Of a stretch of 64,000 nucleotides of DNA, positions 35,327 through 43,409 are shown in pieces. Below the pieces are notes generated by a model that was not told the DNA's origin, searched no databases, and saw nothing but the letters and a program-made list of their open reading frames with translations. Source of the stretch: JANQPX01 sp039197065. GTDB lineage: Bacteria; Pseudomonadota; Alphaproteobacteria; Geminicoccales; Geminicoccaceae. A program made the translations under genes and the position numbers. The DNA lies in contig JBCCUL010000039.1 of the NCBI GenBank assembly GCA_039197065.1, positions 20,850 through 84,849 on the forward strand. The letters run 5' to 3'. Positions within the stretch are counted from its first letter, which is position 1. The number at the start of each line of letters is the position of its first letter.

Positions 35327-35829
35327 TGGGACGCCCTCCCCATGTCATCAGGCAAGGGCGGGAGCCAATCGAGATCGTCGAAACCGCGATCGATGTAGCC
35401 GCCGAGATGGGTCGACGCGCCCTCATAGCCGAAGGTCTGCCAGACTTCGAGATCGTCGTAGAGTTCCCGGACGGCGGTGCGCTGCAGCAGGACAAACCCG
35501 GGCGTGGTCTCGATCGCTCTCAGGGCGGCGACGCGATAGCTCTCGGCCATGTCGCGAAAGCGCATCGGCGAAGCGGTGTCGAGCGCTGTCACGGTCTCAC
35601 CGATCAGATCGGCCGTGGTGCTGGACGCGGCTACCATGCGGTCGAAGACCAGCACGATGCGGCGATAGACCCGCATCGGCAAGGCGTCGTGCGGGTAGAG
35701 CGTGAAGACGACGCTCGCCAGCGTTTCGCCGTCGTCGGGCGAGAACGCCGTCAGTTGCTCGACCCACTCCGGCCCGTCGGGCAGTTCCTCGGGCGGCGCG
35801 AGCGCTGGATCTTTATAGGCCTCGATCAT
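35323..35829 (-). CDS. Gluconate 2-dehydrogenase subunit 3-like protein
   Basis: 168 aa. SVVFTLYPHDALPMRVYRRI is the hallmark of the small subunit that pairs with FAD-dependent GMC dehydrogenases. Usually this subunit carries a Tat signal; none is seen here, so export would depend on a partner, or the complex is cytoplasmic. The gene overlaps the GMC gene by four bases and the formamidase gene by four bases. Confidence 0.82.
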   Translation of the reverse strand: MIEAYKDPALAPPEELPDGPEWVEQLTAFSPDDGETLASVVFTLYPHDALPMRVYRRIVLVFDRMVAASSTTADLIGETVTALDTASPMRFRDMAESYRVAALRAIETTPGFVLLQRTAVRELYDDLEVWQTFGYEGASTHLGGYIDRGFDDLDWLPPLPDDMGRASQ

Positions 35830-36575
35830 GTCAGCGCCTCCTTCGGCAGCATGCAGTGGATGCCCTTGTTGACGTCGACGGTCTGGGTGACGCGGAGGTC
35901 GGCGGCGAGGCTGCAGAGCAGATAAGCCTCCTCGCGCGAGATGCCTTTCAGATCGACGATCCAGTCAATCATGGCGCGAAGGGCGATCTTGACCGCGTCG
36001 TCGAGATCCTCGTGGAAGCCCATGGTCATGATCCAGTCCTCGGACTCCGCGCGCGGCAACGGGAAGACGAGATCCTTTCGGACGGTGAGCTTGAAGGTTC
36101 CGGTAAGCGCCGCTTCGACAGCGGTCAGGCAGACCTCACCATCGCCCTGGACACCATGGCCGTCGCCTGCGGAAAACATCGCACCCTCGTTGAAGACGGG
36201 GAAGTAGACGGTGGTGCCGGGGGTCAGCTCCTTGTTGTCCATATTGCCGCCGTGATCGCGCGGAATGATCGAGGTGATCCGGCCCCAATTGACCGGCGGC
36301 GCGACTGCGAGAATGCCGAAGAAGGGTTTCAGCCCGAGCGCCTTTCCCCAGGGCAGCGTCACCGTGTTGGCGGCGATGTCGATGGGATGATGGAAGAGGC
36401 GCTTTTCGTGAAAGTCTTCCGGCAGCGCGCCGAGCAGCGGCTGGATCAGGCTCCAGCCCCAGCTCTGGCGAACAGTGATGTCCAGAATGTCGACCTGCAG
36501 CACATCGCCGGGCATGGCGCCCTCAACATGGACAGTGCCAGTGACCATATGCGGGCCTGGACCACGATCGACGTT
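35826..36575 (-). pseudogene. Acetamidase/formamidase family protein lacking its N-terminus
   Basis: The family usually has 300 or more residues. Here the readable homology begins at NVDRGPGPHMVTG, about 75-80 residues into a normal member, directly after an in-frame TAG at 36576-36578; the first ATG is at 36548 (240 codons). The rest looks intact: VEGAMPGDVLQVDILDI, GRITSIIPRDHGGNMDNKEL, FNEGAMFSAGDGHGVQGDGE. Formamidases release ammonia and an acid from short amides. The missing part is replaced by the Fe-dehydrogenase gene on the other strand, so this is a rearrangement junction. Residual activity is doubtful. Confidence 0.8.
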
Positions 36576-37740
36576 CTACCCGCCGCAAAAGCCCCTGCTT
36601 TTCTCGGGCGCTGGCGCCTCCAGGAAGCTGGCTGATCTCATGATCCGCGGCGGACAGAAAAGGCCACTCCTGGTCACCGACAGTTTCCTCCTTAAGCATG
36701 GCATGCTCGATGATCTCATCGCCTTCCTCAAAGAGGCCGGCTGTGAGGTTACCATCTTCGACGGCATCATTCCCAATCCGACCTTCGCCGTGGTCGAAGC
36801 GGGCACGAAGGCTAGCGTCGACAGTAAATGCGACGCCGTCTTCGTCGTGGGCGGAGGCTCGGCCATCGACGCCGCGAAGGTCATCGCTGCAGCGAGCACC
36901 AGCAAGAAGACCCTGTCCCAGCTGGCGGGTATCCTCAAGGTCGACACCCCATTGCTGCCTTTTTATGTTGTTCCGACAACGTCGGGTACCGGATCAGAGG
37001 TGACCAATGCCGCCGTGATTTCGGACACGGAAACCCACAAGAAAACGTTCTTTGTCGATCCGAAATACGTTCCGATCGCGACGGCCCTGGATTCCGACCT
37101 GCTCAAGTCTCTGCCGCCATCGATTACAGCAGCTACGGGCATGGATGCCCTGACCCATGCGATCGAGGCCTACACGTCCCGCAACCGCTTCGCCGATACC
37201 GATCGGGACGCCGCCTTGGCGATCAGGCTGCTTGTCGAGTTTTTGCCGATCGCCTACGAGAGTGGTGGCGATGCGCGTGCCCGCGAGATGGTGGCGTTAG
37301 GGGCGTTCCTGGCCGGCTACGCCTTCACCAAAGCGAGCCTCGGCTATGTCCATGCGATCTCGCACCAGATCAGCGCCCACTACGACACCCCGCATGGTCT
37401 GGCGAACGCAATCATCCTTCCCCGCGTCCTTCGGTTCAACAAGGCCGCTTGCGCCGAGAGGTTTGCTGCTCTGGAAACCATGCTTGGCGGTGATGCGCCC
37501 GATGGAAACACCGCGACACTGGCGGATCGGTTCATCGCGAGGGTCGATGCTCTGGCGGAGACGGTTGGCATCCCCGTCAACCTGACCGACGTCCAGCCCG
37601 AGGACTTTCAGTCGATTGCCAAGGACGCGCTTTCGGAAGCGCGCTCACCCTATGCGGTGCCTCGTGTCATGCGCCGCCCTGATGTGACAGCGATTCTGCA
37701 GTCGGTCGCGTCCGGCGGCCAAGATGTGTCCTTCGCCTGA
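36571..37740 (+). CDS. Iron-type alcohol dehydrogenase, 5' end lost
   Basis: From about 36571 the plus strand encodes TFYPPQKPLLFSGAGASRKL, close to residue 20-35 of Fe-ADHs, and continues intact to the stop: GGGSAIDAAKVIAAA, PTTSGTGSEVTNAAVI, DALTHAIEAYTS, and metal-site histidines in GYVHAISHQISAHYDTPHGL. The native start codon is missing. Possible starts are GTG/ATG at 36475-36478, inside the formamidase, or ATG 36640, which would remove part of the first strand. The catalytic core is complete, so some function is possible if it is translated. Confidence 0.82.
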   Translation, partial: TFYPPQKPLLFSGAGASRKLADLMIRGGQKRPLLVTDSFLLKHGMLDDLIAFLKEAGCEVTIFDGIIPNPTFAVVEAGTKASVDSKCDAVFVVGGGSAIDAAKVIAAASTSKKTLSQLAGILKVDTPLLPFYVVPTTSGTGSEVTNAAVISDTETHKKTFFVDPKYVPIATALDSDLLKSLPPSITAATGMDALTHAIEAYTSRNRFADTDRDAALAIRLLVEFLPIAYESGGDARAREMVALGAFLAGYAFTKASLGYVHAISHQISAHYDTPHGLANAIILPRVLRFNKAACAERFAALETMLGGDAPDGNTATLADRFIARVDALAETVGIPVNLTDVQPEDFQSIAKDALSEARSPYAVPRVMRRPDVTAILQSVASGGQDVSFA

Positions 37741-37776
37741 TCGCGCCATTCAACAATGAGCCTAGGAGCCCGAACA

Positions 37777-38091
37777 ATGATCCCGGTCATGTGCGTCGTT
37801 CAGCAAGGACAAGTATCGGCGGACGTCGAAGATGCGCTCAAAGCAGAAATCGATGCCTTCGCTCAACACGCCTTTCGAGAGCTCGCCGAGATCGATTGGA
37901 TCGAGGTGCCCGAAGGCAGCGGGTTCACGGCCGGCAAGCCCTCAACGACTGTCATCGCATCGTTGCAATCGAGCAAAGCATTGGAGCATGACGAGCGCGT
38001 CGCGCTGCTGAAGCAGCTCTGCGACATCTGTATGGACAAGACGGGACGCTCTTCCCACGAAGTCGTGACGTCGATCCGTGATCCCCGCTAG
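37777..38091 (+). CDS. Tautomerase-superfamily-like small protein without terminal proline
   Basis: 104 aa from ATG 37777 (AGGAG 7-8 bases upstream). Size, beta-alpha-beta pattern and position next to a clear tautomerase suggest the same superfamily. It begins MIPVMCVV, so a proline is at position 3 and would not become the N-terminal catalytic base. It may be a non-catalytic partner subunit. The assignment rests on weak similarity and context. Confidence 0.5.
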   Translation: MIPVMCVVQQGQVSADVEDALKAEIDAFAQHAFRELAEIDWIEVPEGSGFTAGKPSTTVIASLQSSKALEHDERVALLKQLCDICMDKTGRSSHEVVTSIRDPR

Positions 38092-38106
38092 AGAACGGAG
38101 GAATCA

Positions 38107-38505
38107 ATGCCAATCTACATGTGCAATGCGGTAAGAGACATCATCCCGGAAACAGCCAAGCCGAAGATCGCAGCGGATATCACGACGATTCATTGCGACG
38201 TTACCGGGGCGCCTCCCACCTTTGTGCACGCCTTCTTCTTCGAGGACGCGCCACAACAGCCGTTGAACGGCAAGAGCGTTTTCCTGTTCGGCAATATTCG
38301 CGCCGGCAGGACCCGAGTACAAATGCAGACGATGATCAATAGGATGCGACAGTCGATTCATACCCACGCTGGCGTCCCGCTGGATGAGATCATCGTCGAT
38401 ACCACAGACGTGCCAGCAAGCTGGGTCATGGAAGGCGGCGACCTGCTGCCGGAGCCCGGCGACGAAAAAGGATGGCTGAAGGCTTACGATACCGCCAATG
38501 GTTAG
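38107..38505 (+). CDS. Tautomerase-family protein, cis-CaaD/MIF-like
   Basis: 132 aa. MPIYMCNAVRD places Pro at position 2, the catalytic N-terminal base after Met removal. VTGAPPTFVHAFFFED and GRTRVQMQTMINRMRQSIHT fit the family, and VPASWVMEGGDLLPEPGDEK resembles the C-terminal part of cis-3-chloroacrylate dehalogenase, where a Glu near this region activates water. It could tautomerise a keto-enol acid or hydrate a chloroacrylate. It starts 15 bases after the previous gene. Confidence 0.78.
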   Translation: MPIYMCNAVRDIIPETAKPKIAADITTIHCDVTGAPPTFVHAFFFEDAPQQPLNGKSVFLFGNIRAGRTRVQMQTMINRMRQSIHTHAGVPLDEIIVDTTDVPASWVMEGGDLLPEPGDEKGWLKAYDTANG

Positions 38506-38588
38506 TTGCTTCCACACGCTGTCTGATCGCTCATATGGGGTGGTCAGGCGGCATGCTCTCGCTCTTTGATTGCAGACGCAGTTTTCCC

Positions 38589-39623
38589 TCAGGCCGTGCG
38601 CGACAGGGCTCCTTCCTTTCGGATTTCTCCTGGCGTCTTGCCGAACTTCTTAGAAAAGGCACGGACAAAACTCGCTGGCTCGGCATAGCCCACGCGCCAC
38701 GAAACGGTCTCAACGTTCAGGCCTGCCGCTTCAAGGAGTTCACGAGCAATCGTCATCCGCGCATCCGTGTAGAGTTCTCGAAAGCTCGTTCCCTCATCGG
38801 TTAATCGACGGCGTAAGGTCCGTTCGATCACGGACAGCTTGTCGGCAATGTCTTCAAATTTTAGCTCGGAACCGAGATCATCTATAACTGCATCGCGCAC
38901 CTTCTTGGACCAGGGAGGCAAGGCTCCGTTGATCTGCTCGACCAAGGTCTTGCACTGGTCCAGACAATATTGAAGCGTGACCGGATCGGATTTCGGAAGC
39001 GCACGATCAAGCAGGTCGGCTGGAAACGTCAGTACATTTCTGGACGCACTGCCGATAACGTCGATGTTCAAGAGCTCCGACAACGCACGCGAATAGTCTG
39101 GGTCGTCGGCGGTCGTCTCGATCCGAAAGCCTTGAAAATCCGGTTCCTGAATCAGTTCCCGAATGAAAGTCATTGCCACGCATGAATGCCGTTCGAGGAT
39201 GAAGCCAAGCGTTGACGCGGGTAGCCCCAGCATCTCGAACTCCAGCCTTGCGTCGCCGTTCGTCTCCCGAAGCGCCAAGTCGGCGATGACAAAGGATAGT
39301 TTCTCGTACTTGATCGCTGTCTCTATCGCGGCCCGCAGCGTCGGGCTTGTAAGAATGGCAAATCCCCAAATCCCGAAGGCATGGAAATGCATCCGCTTTC
39401 CGACAGCAACGCCTAAGCCAGCCTTATCGGACGAAAGCCGGACAAGATTCTCGATCGCCTGTATCTCTTGTTCAATCGTGACCTGAGCGATCGATGTCTT
39501 CAGGTCATCCGCTGACAGACCGGTTCTTTCGAGACCCGCCGCCGTGTCGAGACCGAGCTCATCCGCCACTTCGAACAGCAGACGCAAACTTGTCGCCGGC
39601 CTTAGCGCGTTGTTCTTTCGCAT
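38589..39623 (-). CDS. AraC-family regulator (OruR/ArgR-type, with arabinose-binding-like N-terminal domain)
   Basis: 344 aa. The C-terminal AraC helix-turn-helix pair lies at about residues 240-335 (LSVIERTLRRRLTDEGTSFR, then VSWRVGYAEPASFVRAFSKK). The N-terminal 200 residues match the Arabinose_bd-like effector domain common in OruR-type regulators. It is divergent from the serine hydrolase at 39939 and convergent with the tautomerases. Direct repeats just upstream of its start suggest autoregulation. Confidence 0.88.
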   Translation of the reverse strand: MRKNNALRPATSLRLLFEVADELGLDTAAGLERTGLSADDLKTSIAQVTIEQEIQAIENLVRLSSDKAGLGVAVGKRMHFHAFGIWGFAILTSPTLRAAIETAIKYEKLSFVIADLALRETNGDARLEFEMLGLPASTLGFILERHSCVAMTFIRELIQEPDFQGFRIETTADDPDYSRALSELLNIDVIGSASRNVLTFPADLLDRALPKSDPVTLQYCLDQCKTLVEQINGALPPWSKKVRDAVIDDLGSELKFEDIADKLSVIERTLRRRLTDEGTSFRELYTDARMTIARELLEAAGLNVETVSWRVGYAEPASFVRAFSKKFGKTPGEIRKEGALSRTA

Positions 39624-39629
39624 CTTGTG

Positions 39630-39668
39630 AAAATATCATTTTGGCCGAAAATATCAATTTCTCGGCCG
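39630..39668. promoter_or_regulatory. Direct repeats, likely AraC-type operator
   Basis: AAAATATCA occurs at 39630-39638 and 39648-39656, and GGCCG at 39643-39647 and 39664-39668. The repeats begin 7 bases upstream of the AraC start codon and are AT-rich against the background. Tandem direct repeats about two helical turns apart are usual for AraC dimers. Confidence 0.45.
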
Positions 39669-39938
39669 ACCCACTCAATCAAGATGTATCGCATTGCCAA
39701 GCATCATGTACAGATCCGCGCACGTCCGCTTCCTTATGGCATTGCTGCCAGAAGGGTTCAGGGTGCTTAGGTCTGAACCTGGCACTCCCTTGCCGAAGCG
39801 CTTCCGGCAGAAAACCGGGGTAGAGTGGAAGCGACGAGCAAGATCTATCCGTGGAGGTTGCTAAGCGGCGCTTTCCACGCCGGCTTTTGAAATCGGCAGG
39901 CTGATCGTTTAACGTGCCCTTTAGACTGGGAGGCAATC

Positions 39939-41081
39939 ATGCTTACTCGCCGCTGCGCCGTCGCTGGCCTTCTGGCCATTTACCTGCCCCTGGCGGCGCT
40001 GGCCGAAGATATCGACATTGCACCCGTTACCTTTGGCGACGGCTGGGCTGTCGGGAGGCCCTCCGAGGCCGGGCTTGATCCCGCGGTCCTCTCCGCCCTC
40101 GTGTTGGAGATTGAGACAGATACCCTGCCGAACGTCCATGCCGTTCTGATCGAGCACAAGGGGCGGTTGGTCTTCGATCGCTATTGGCCCGGCGAGGATG
40201 AAAGTTGGGGCCAGGGCCTCGGCCACGTCGACCATGGCCCGGCAACCCAGCACGACCTGCGCTCAGTCACCAAGAGCGTCACCTCGGCGCTCCTCGGTAT
40301 TGCGCTCGGTGACACTGCCGAGGACGCACTCGCCCGTCCCATCGCCAGTTTTTTTCCTGATCGCGAGGCACTCGGTGAAAGCCTCGGCACCGTGACGCTG
40401 CACCATGTGCTGACCATGACGGCAGGTCTCGAATGGAACGAGATGGAGGTCCCCTATACCGACAACGATAACGACGAGATCCGGCTCTATCACACCGACG
40501 ATCCGGTCGGTCTCGTGCTGGCCCGCGAAGTCCGCGACATGCCTGGCAGCCGTTGGTACTACAATGGCGGGTTGACCCAGGTCACTGCCGGGGTGATCGA
40601 ACACCTGACCGGCAAAACCATCGACGTGTACGCCGAGGAGGTCCTGTTCGGCCCGCTCGGCATAACCGACTATACCTGGCACCGGTCCGGCGCCTGGGAC
40701 GCGAACAGTTCACCTAGTGCTGCATCGGGCCTCCGCCTGCAGGCACGGGATCTGGCCAAGATTGCCTCCGTCTTTCTGCATAACGGCCAGTGGCAAGGCC
40801 GCGAGATCGTGCCCGCCGCATGGGTTGCCACTTCGACCACCAGGCACGTCCAGGATAACCCTTGGGGTCCGCCAGGCGTCTATGGTTACGGCTATTTCTG
40901 GTATCCAGGCACGTTGAAGGGAGGACTCAAAGTGATCCGGGCCGTTGGCAATGGCGACCAGCGAATCTTCATACTGCCCGATATAGGGCTGGCCATCACT
41001 GTCTTCGCGGGCAATTACAACGATTTCCGCCATGCCGTTGGCGAGCGGATCATGGAACATGTTCTCGGGGCGTTGCGCTGA
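39939..41081 (+). CDS. Secreted beta-lactamase-family serine hydrolase (class C/esterase-like)
   Basis: 380 aa with signal peptide (MLTRRCAVAGLLAIYLPLAA, cut after ALA). The SxxK motif is in DLRSVTKSVTSALLG (about residue 107), the Tyr motif in RWYYNGGLTQV (YxN-like), and a late DQRIFILPDIGLA replaces the K-T-G strand. This pattern fits penicillin-binding-protein-like esterases and D-aminopeptidases better than true beta-lactamases. The substrate is unknown. AGGCAATC precedes the ATG. Confidence 0.82.
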   Translation: MLTRRCAVAGLLAIYLPLAALAEDIDIAPVTFGDGWAVGRPSEAGLDPAVLSALVLEIETDTLPNVHAVLIEHKGRLVFDRYWPGEDESWGQGLGHVDHGPATQHDLRSVTKSVTSALLGIALGDTAEDALARPIASFFPDREALGESLGTVTLHHVLTMTAGLEWNEMEVPYTDNDNDEIRLYHTDDPVGLVLAREVRDMPGSRWYYNGGLTQVTAGVIEHLTGKTIDVYAEEVLFGPLGITDYTWHRSGAWDANSSPSAASGLRLQARDLAKIASVFLHNGQWQGREIVPAAWVATSTTRHVQDNPWGPPGVYGYGYFWYPGTLKGGLKVIRAVGNGDQRIFILPDIGLAITVFAGNYNDFRHAVGERIMEHVLGALR

Positions 41082-41111
41082 ACCGGTGTTGCCTGGCTCC
41101 CTACGACGTTG

Positions 41112-41498
41112 TCAGCCAGCTCCAAGGCCATGGGACAAGGACCATAATAGGAATGCGCCCAGCGCAATCCCTAGCAGACATTGAACCCGAATGGCTGTTG
41201 GCGGCCACGAAGCCAGATAATCAACGAACTTCATGAGGCGAGCCGCTCCGATCATCGGCAGGGCGATGGCTGCCAAAAATGTCAGAAGTGCCAGAACCTT
41301 AAAGGTGAGCGGCGTATGGGAAAACGGTGCGGAAAACCAGAGCAGTCCTGCCAACAGGAGGCGGATGGCGACGGCGCCCCAGACACCGGGGCTGATCATG
41401 AAATGTCGCACGAGTGCGGTGAGTTTCGCTGGCTGCACAACACCATAGATCGACATGGCAATGATCAACACTGAGAATGCAGCTAGAGCGACCGTCAT
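41112..41498 (-). CDS. Small four-helix membrane protein of unknown function
   Basis: 128 aa with about four membrane helices (residues 3-20, 42-60, 67-88, 104-124). I do not recognise a family. The frame is coding-like and starts at ATG 41498 in a short gap. It is convergent with the serine hydrolase. Confidence 0.6.
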   Translation of the reverse strand: MTVALAAFSVLIIAMSIYGVVQPAKLTALVRHFMISPGVWGAVAIRLLLAGLLWFSAPFSHTPLTFKVLALLTFLAAIALPMIGAARLMKFVDYLASWPPTAIRVQCLLGIALGAFLLWSLSHGLGAG

Positions 41499-41625
41499 TG
41501 GTTCAGCTTCTCAAGCTAGTTAGCGATTAGATTGTTTTGATATTAGCGGCCCACTCTATGCAGGAACGTTATGAACACGGTGTTTCTCTCTTCCGTCTCC
41601 TCCGCCGTCACACTTTAAGAACGGA

Positions 41626-42702
41626 TCAGCCGGCTTCCTTGGCCTCTCGTTGCGCGGCCTTGCGGGCTTCATGCTCGGCGCGCTTGCGGGTCTTCTCCGC
41701 CAATCTCCTGCGGAAGCGCTCATGCGACTCCTGCGTTCCGTCATGCAGGCTGCCCATCCACTTATCCATGGGAAAGTTGCTCTCCCCGAAATTCACATTG
41801 AAGTAGCGGTGGTGCAGGTAGTGCATGTAGCGATCAGTTCGGAGCGCCTTTTCGTCACCGAACACGATCTCATCGAAGCCGGAATGGCTGAGCGCCGGGC
41901 CGAGCCCCGTCTGGAAGCCATTGAACAGCATGTGCAGCGGATGGGTCGGCACCACCAGATGGATCAGCATGCAGGAGAAATAAAGCAGATGCTCCACCGG
42001 ATGCATCGCCATGCCCGACCACGGGCCTGTGTTGACGTTCTTGTGGTGCAGATAGTGAACATGGTCGTAGAACGGCTTCCAATGGATTAGACGGTGGATC
42101 AGACGGTGGATCAGATAGAAGTGGAAGTTCCGCCAGAACGGCACTGACATCATCAGGAGACAGAACAGAACCGGATGGGCATAGGGATCCAGGTAAGGGA
42201 GGAAGTCGTTCGCATAGCCCCACCACAGCCCGCACTCGTAAAGGGACCAGATAATCGTCCCGGAATGCGCCCAAAAAATGTTGTCGTAGACCTGGTTATT
42301 GAAGAGGAAAATCGGACTGTCTTCAGCCTGCCATTTGGCATTGTACTTCTTCAGCCGTCCCTGAACTTTGAAGCTGTAGAACCAGAGATGGAAGGCGCCG
42401 AACCAGACCCACAGAAAAACAATATTTCGCGCTAGGATTTCGAGCATCCAGCCGATCTCGAAGGTCTGCATGCGGTCCATGGCCGGCGTAAACCAAATGT
42501 AGGAAACGCCGATCACCAGCATGTAAAGCGCAAACCACGGAAAGAAGAATCCCGGAATCCCGGTCAGCCATTTGAAGATCTTCCGATAGTTCGTCGGATC
42601 GTCGAGCAAAGGCTCTAGATAGACCGGTCGGCCAGACCACCACTCCCCGCGACGATCACGCTCCTGACCATGCTCGTCGATGGTAACTTTCTGCCTTGCC
42701 AT
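41626..42702 (-). CDS. Sterol desaturase/fatty acid hydroxylase-family membrane di-iron protein
   Basis: 358 aa. Several membrane helices and the histidine boxes of the family are present: FHFYLIHRLIHRLIHW, HVHYLHHKN, MHPVEHLLYF and YMHYLHHRYFNVNFGESNFP, which bind a di-iron centre for lipid or sterol hydroxylation. A 12-base tandem repeat (42090-42113) adds four residues (IHRL) in the first box, which normally reads HRLLHW once. The C-terminal 35 residues are a charged coil. The downstream gap to the next gene is plain. Confidence 0.87.
   Translation of the reverse strand: MARQKVTIDEHGQERDRRGEWWSGRPVYLEPLLDDPTNYRKIFKWLTGIPGFFFPWFALYMLVIGVSYIWFTPAMDRMQTFEIGWMLEILARNIVFLWVWFGAFHLWFYSFKVQGRLKKYNAKWQAEDSPIFLFNNQVYDNIFWAHSGTIIWSLYECGLWWGYANDFLPYLDPYAHPVLFCLLMMSVPFWRNFHFYLIHRLIHRLIHWKPFYDHVHYLHHKNVNTGPWSGMAMHPVEHLLYFSCMLIHLVVPTHPLHMLFNGFQTGLGPALSHSGFDEIVFGDEKALRTDRYMHYLHHRYFNVNFGESNFPMDKWMGSLHDGTQESHERFRRRLAEKTRKRAEHEARKAAQREAKEAG
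42090..42113. repeat. Perfect 12-base tandem duplication inside a histidine box
   Basis: GACGGTGGATCA occurs twice in direct succession (42090-42101, 42102-42113). It keeps the frame and adds four residues next to a metal-ligand histidine of the desaturase-like protein. Confidence 0.8.
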
Positions 42703-42906
42703 GGCGCATTCTTCCGCAATTCCACTCCATCTAACCTTTTCTAAGGATATTGAGGGGTGTCAACAGATATGGGGGCCAGAGCCTGAGCATCCGGACAATC
42801 GTCAATCCTGACCGGCCGATGTTCAAGGTGCTATTCGGGGGCTTTCCCGAAGTGGACGGGACTTGCTGGGAGTTTCTCGACCACTGTTGATGAACTTGCC
42901 TACGAC

Positions 42907-43409
42907 CTAATCTGGCGCAGCATAGACGCCGACAATCTCATTGGCTCTTATCGGCCCAAAATATCTGCTGTCGAAACTATTGGACGCATAGTCTGACAGC
43001 ATAAAAAACTCATCGTTCTTGAGCCGCCGACATTCATTCCAGATTGGTGGTGGATTGCCCCGCGCATCGTGACTCGCTGATGCCGTCAAGCGCCTACCGT
43101 TGAGGAAGAGGCCAACATGGCTGTTACAAATTTCATCGCCGGGACCAGCAGCAATGGGCTTCAGGAATAGAACCCTTCAGGTACCAGTTTGCCATGTCAG
43201 GCCTGGTAGTCGCTTGCCGCCTCAGGTATCGGGAACGCTGCGATCTTGCCGATCTCTATGTCGCCAAACGTCCGAAAATACAGTCCTTCGGGTAGGCTTG
43301 CACTTGATGGATAGAGAATGAGGGGTGCATCGAGCTGTCGAAGACCTACGAGCGCAGCGGCCAATAACACAACGCTGGCAGCGAGGCCTGTGCTTTTAGG
43401 TCTTGTCAC
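42907..43409 (-). pseudogene. S26-family signal peptidase (TraF/LepB-like), broken
   Basis: The N-terminal part from GTG 43409 has a membrane helix (GLAASVVLLAAALVGL) and SASLPEGLYFR, the usual site of the catalytic Ser. It hits TGA at 43197-43199. The next part in a shifted frame reads FLKPIAAGPGDEIC and NGRRL, and the end reads LKNDEFFMLSDY, SFDSRYFGPI and IVGV, the S26 C-terminal signature. At least one nonsense change and one frameshift separate them. TraF-type peptidases usually belong to conjugation loci; none is seen here. The start overlaps the coiled-coil gene's stop. Confidence 0.78.
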
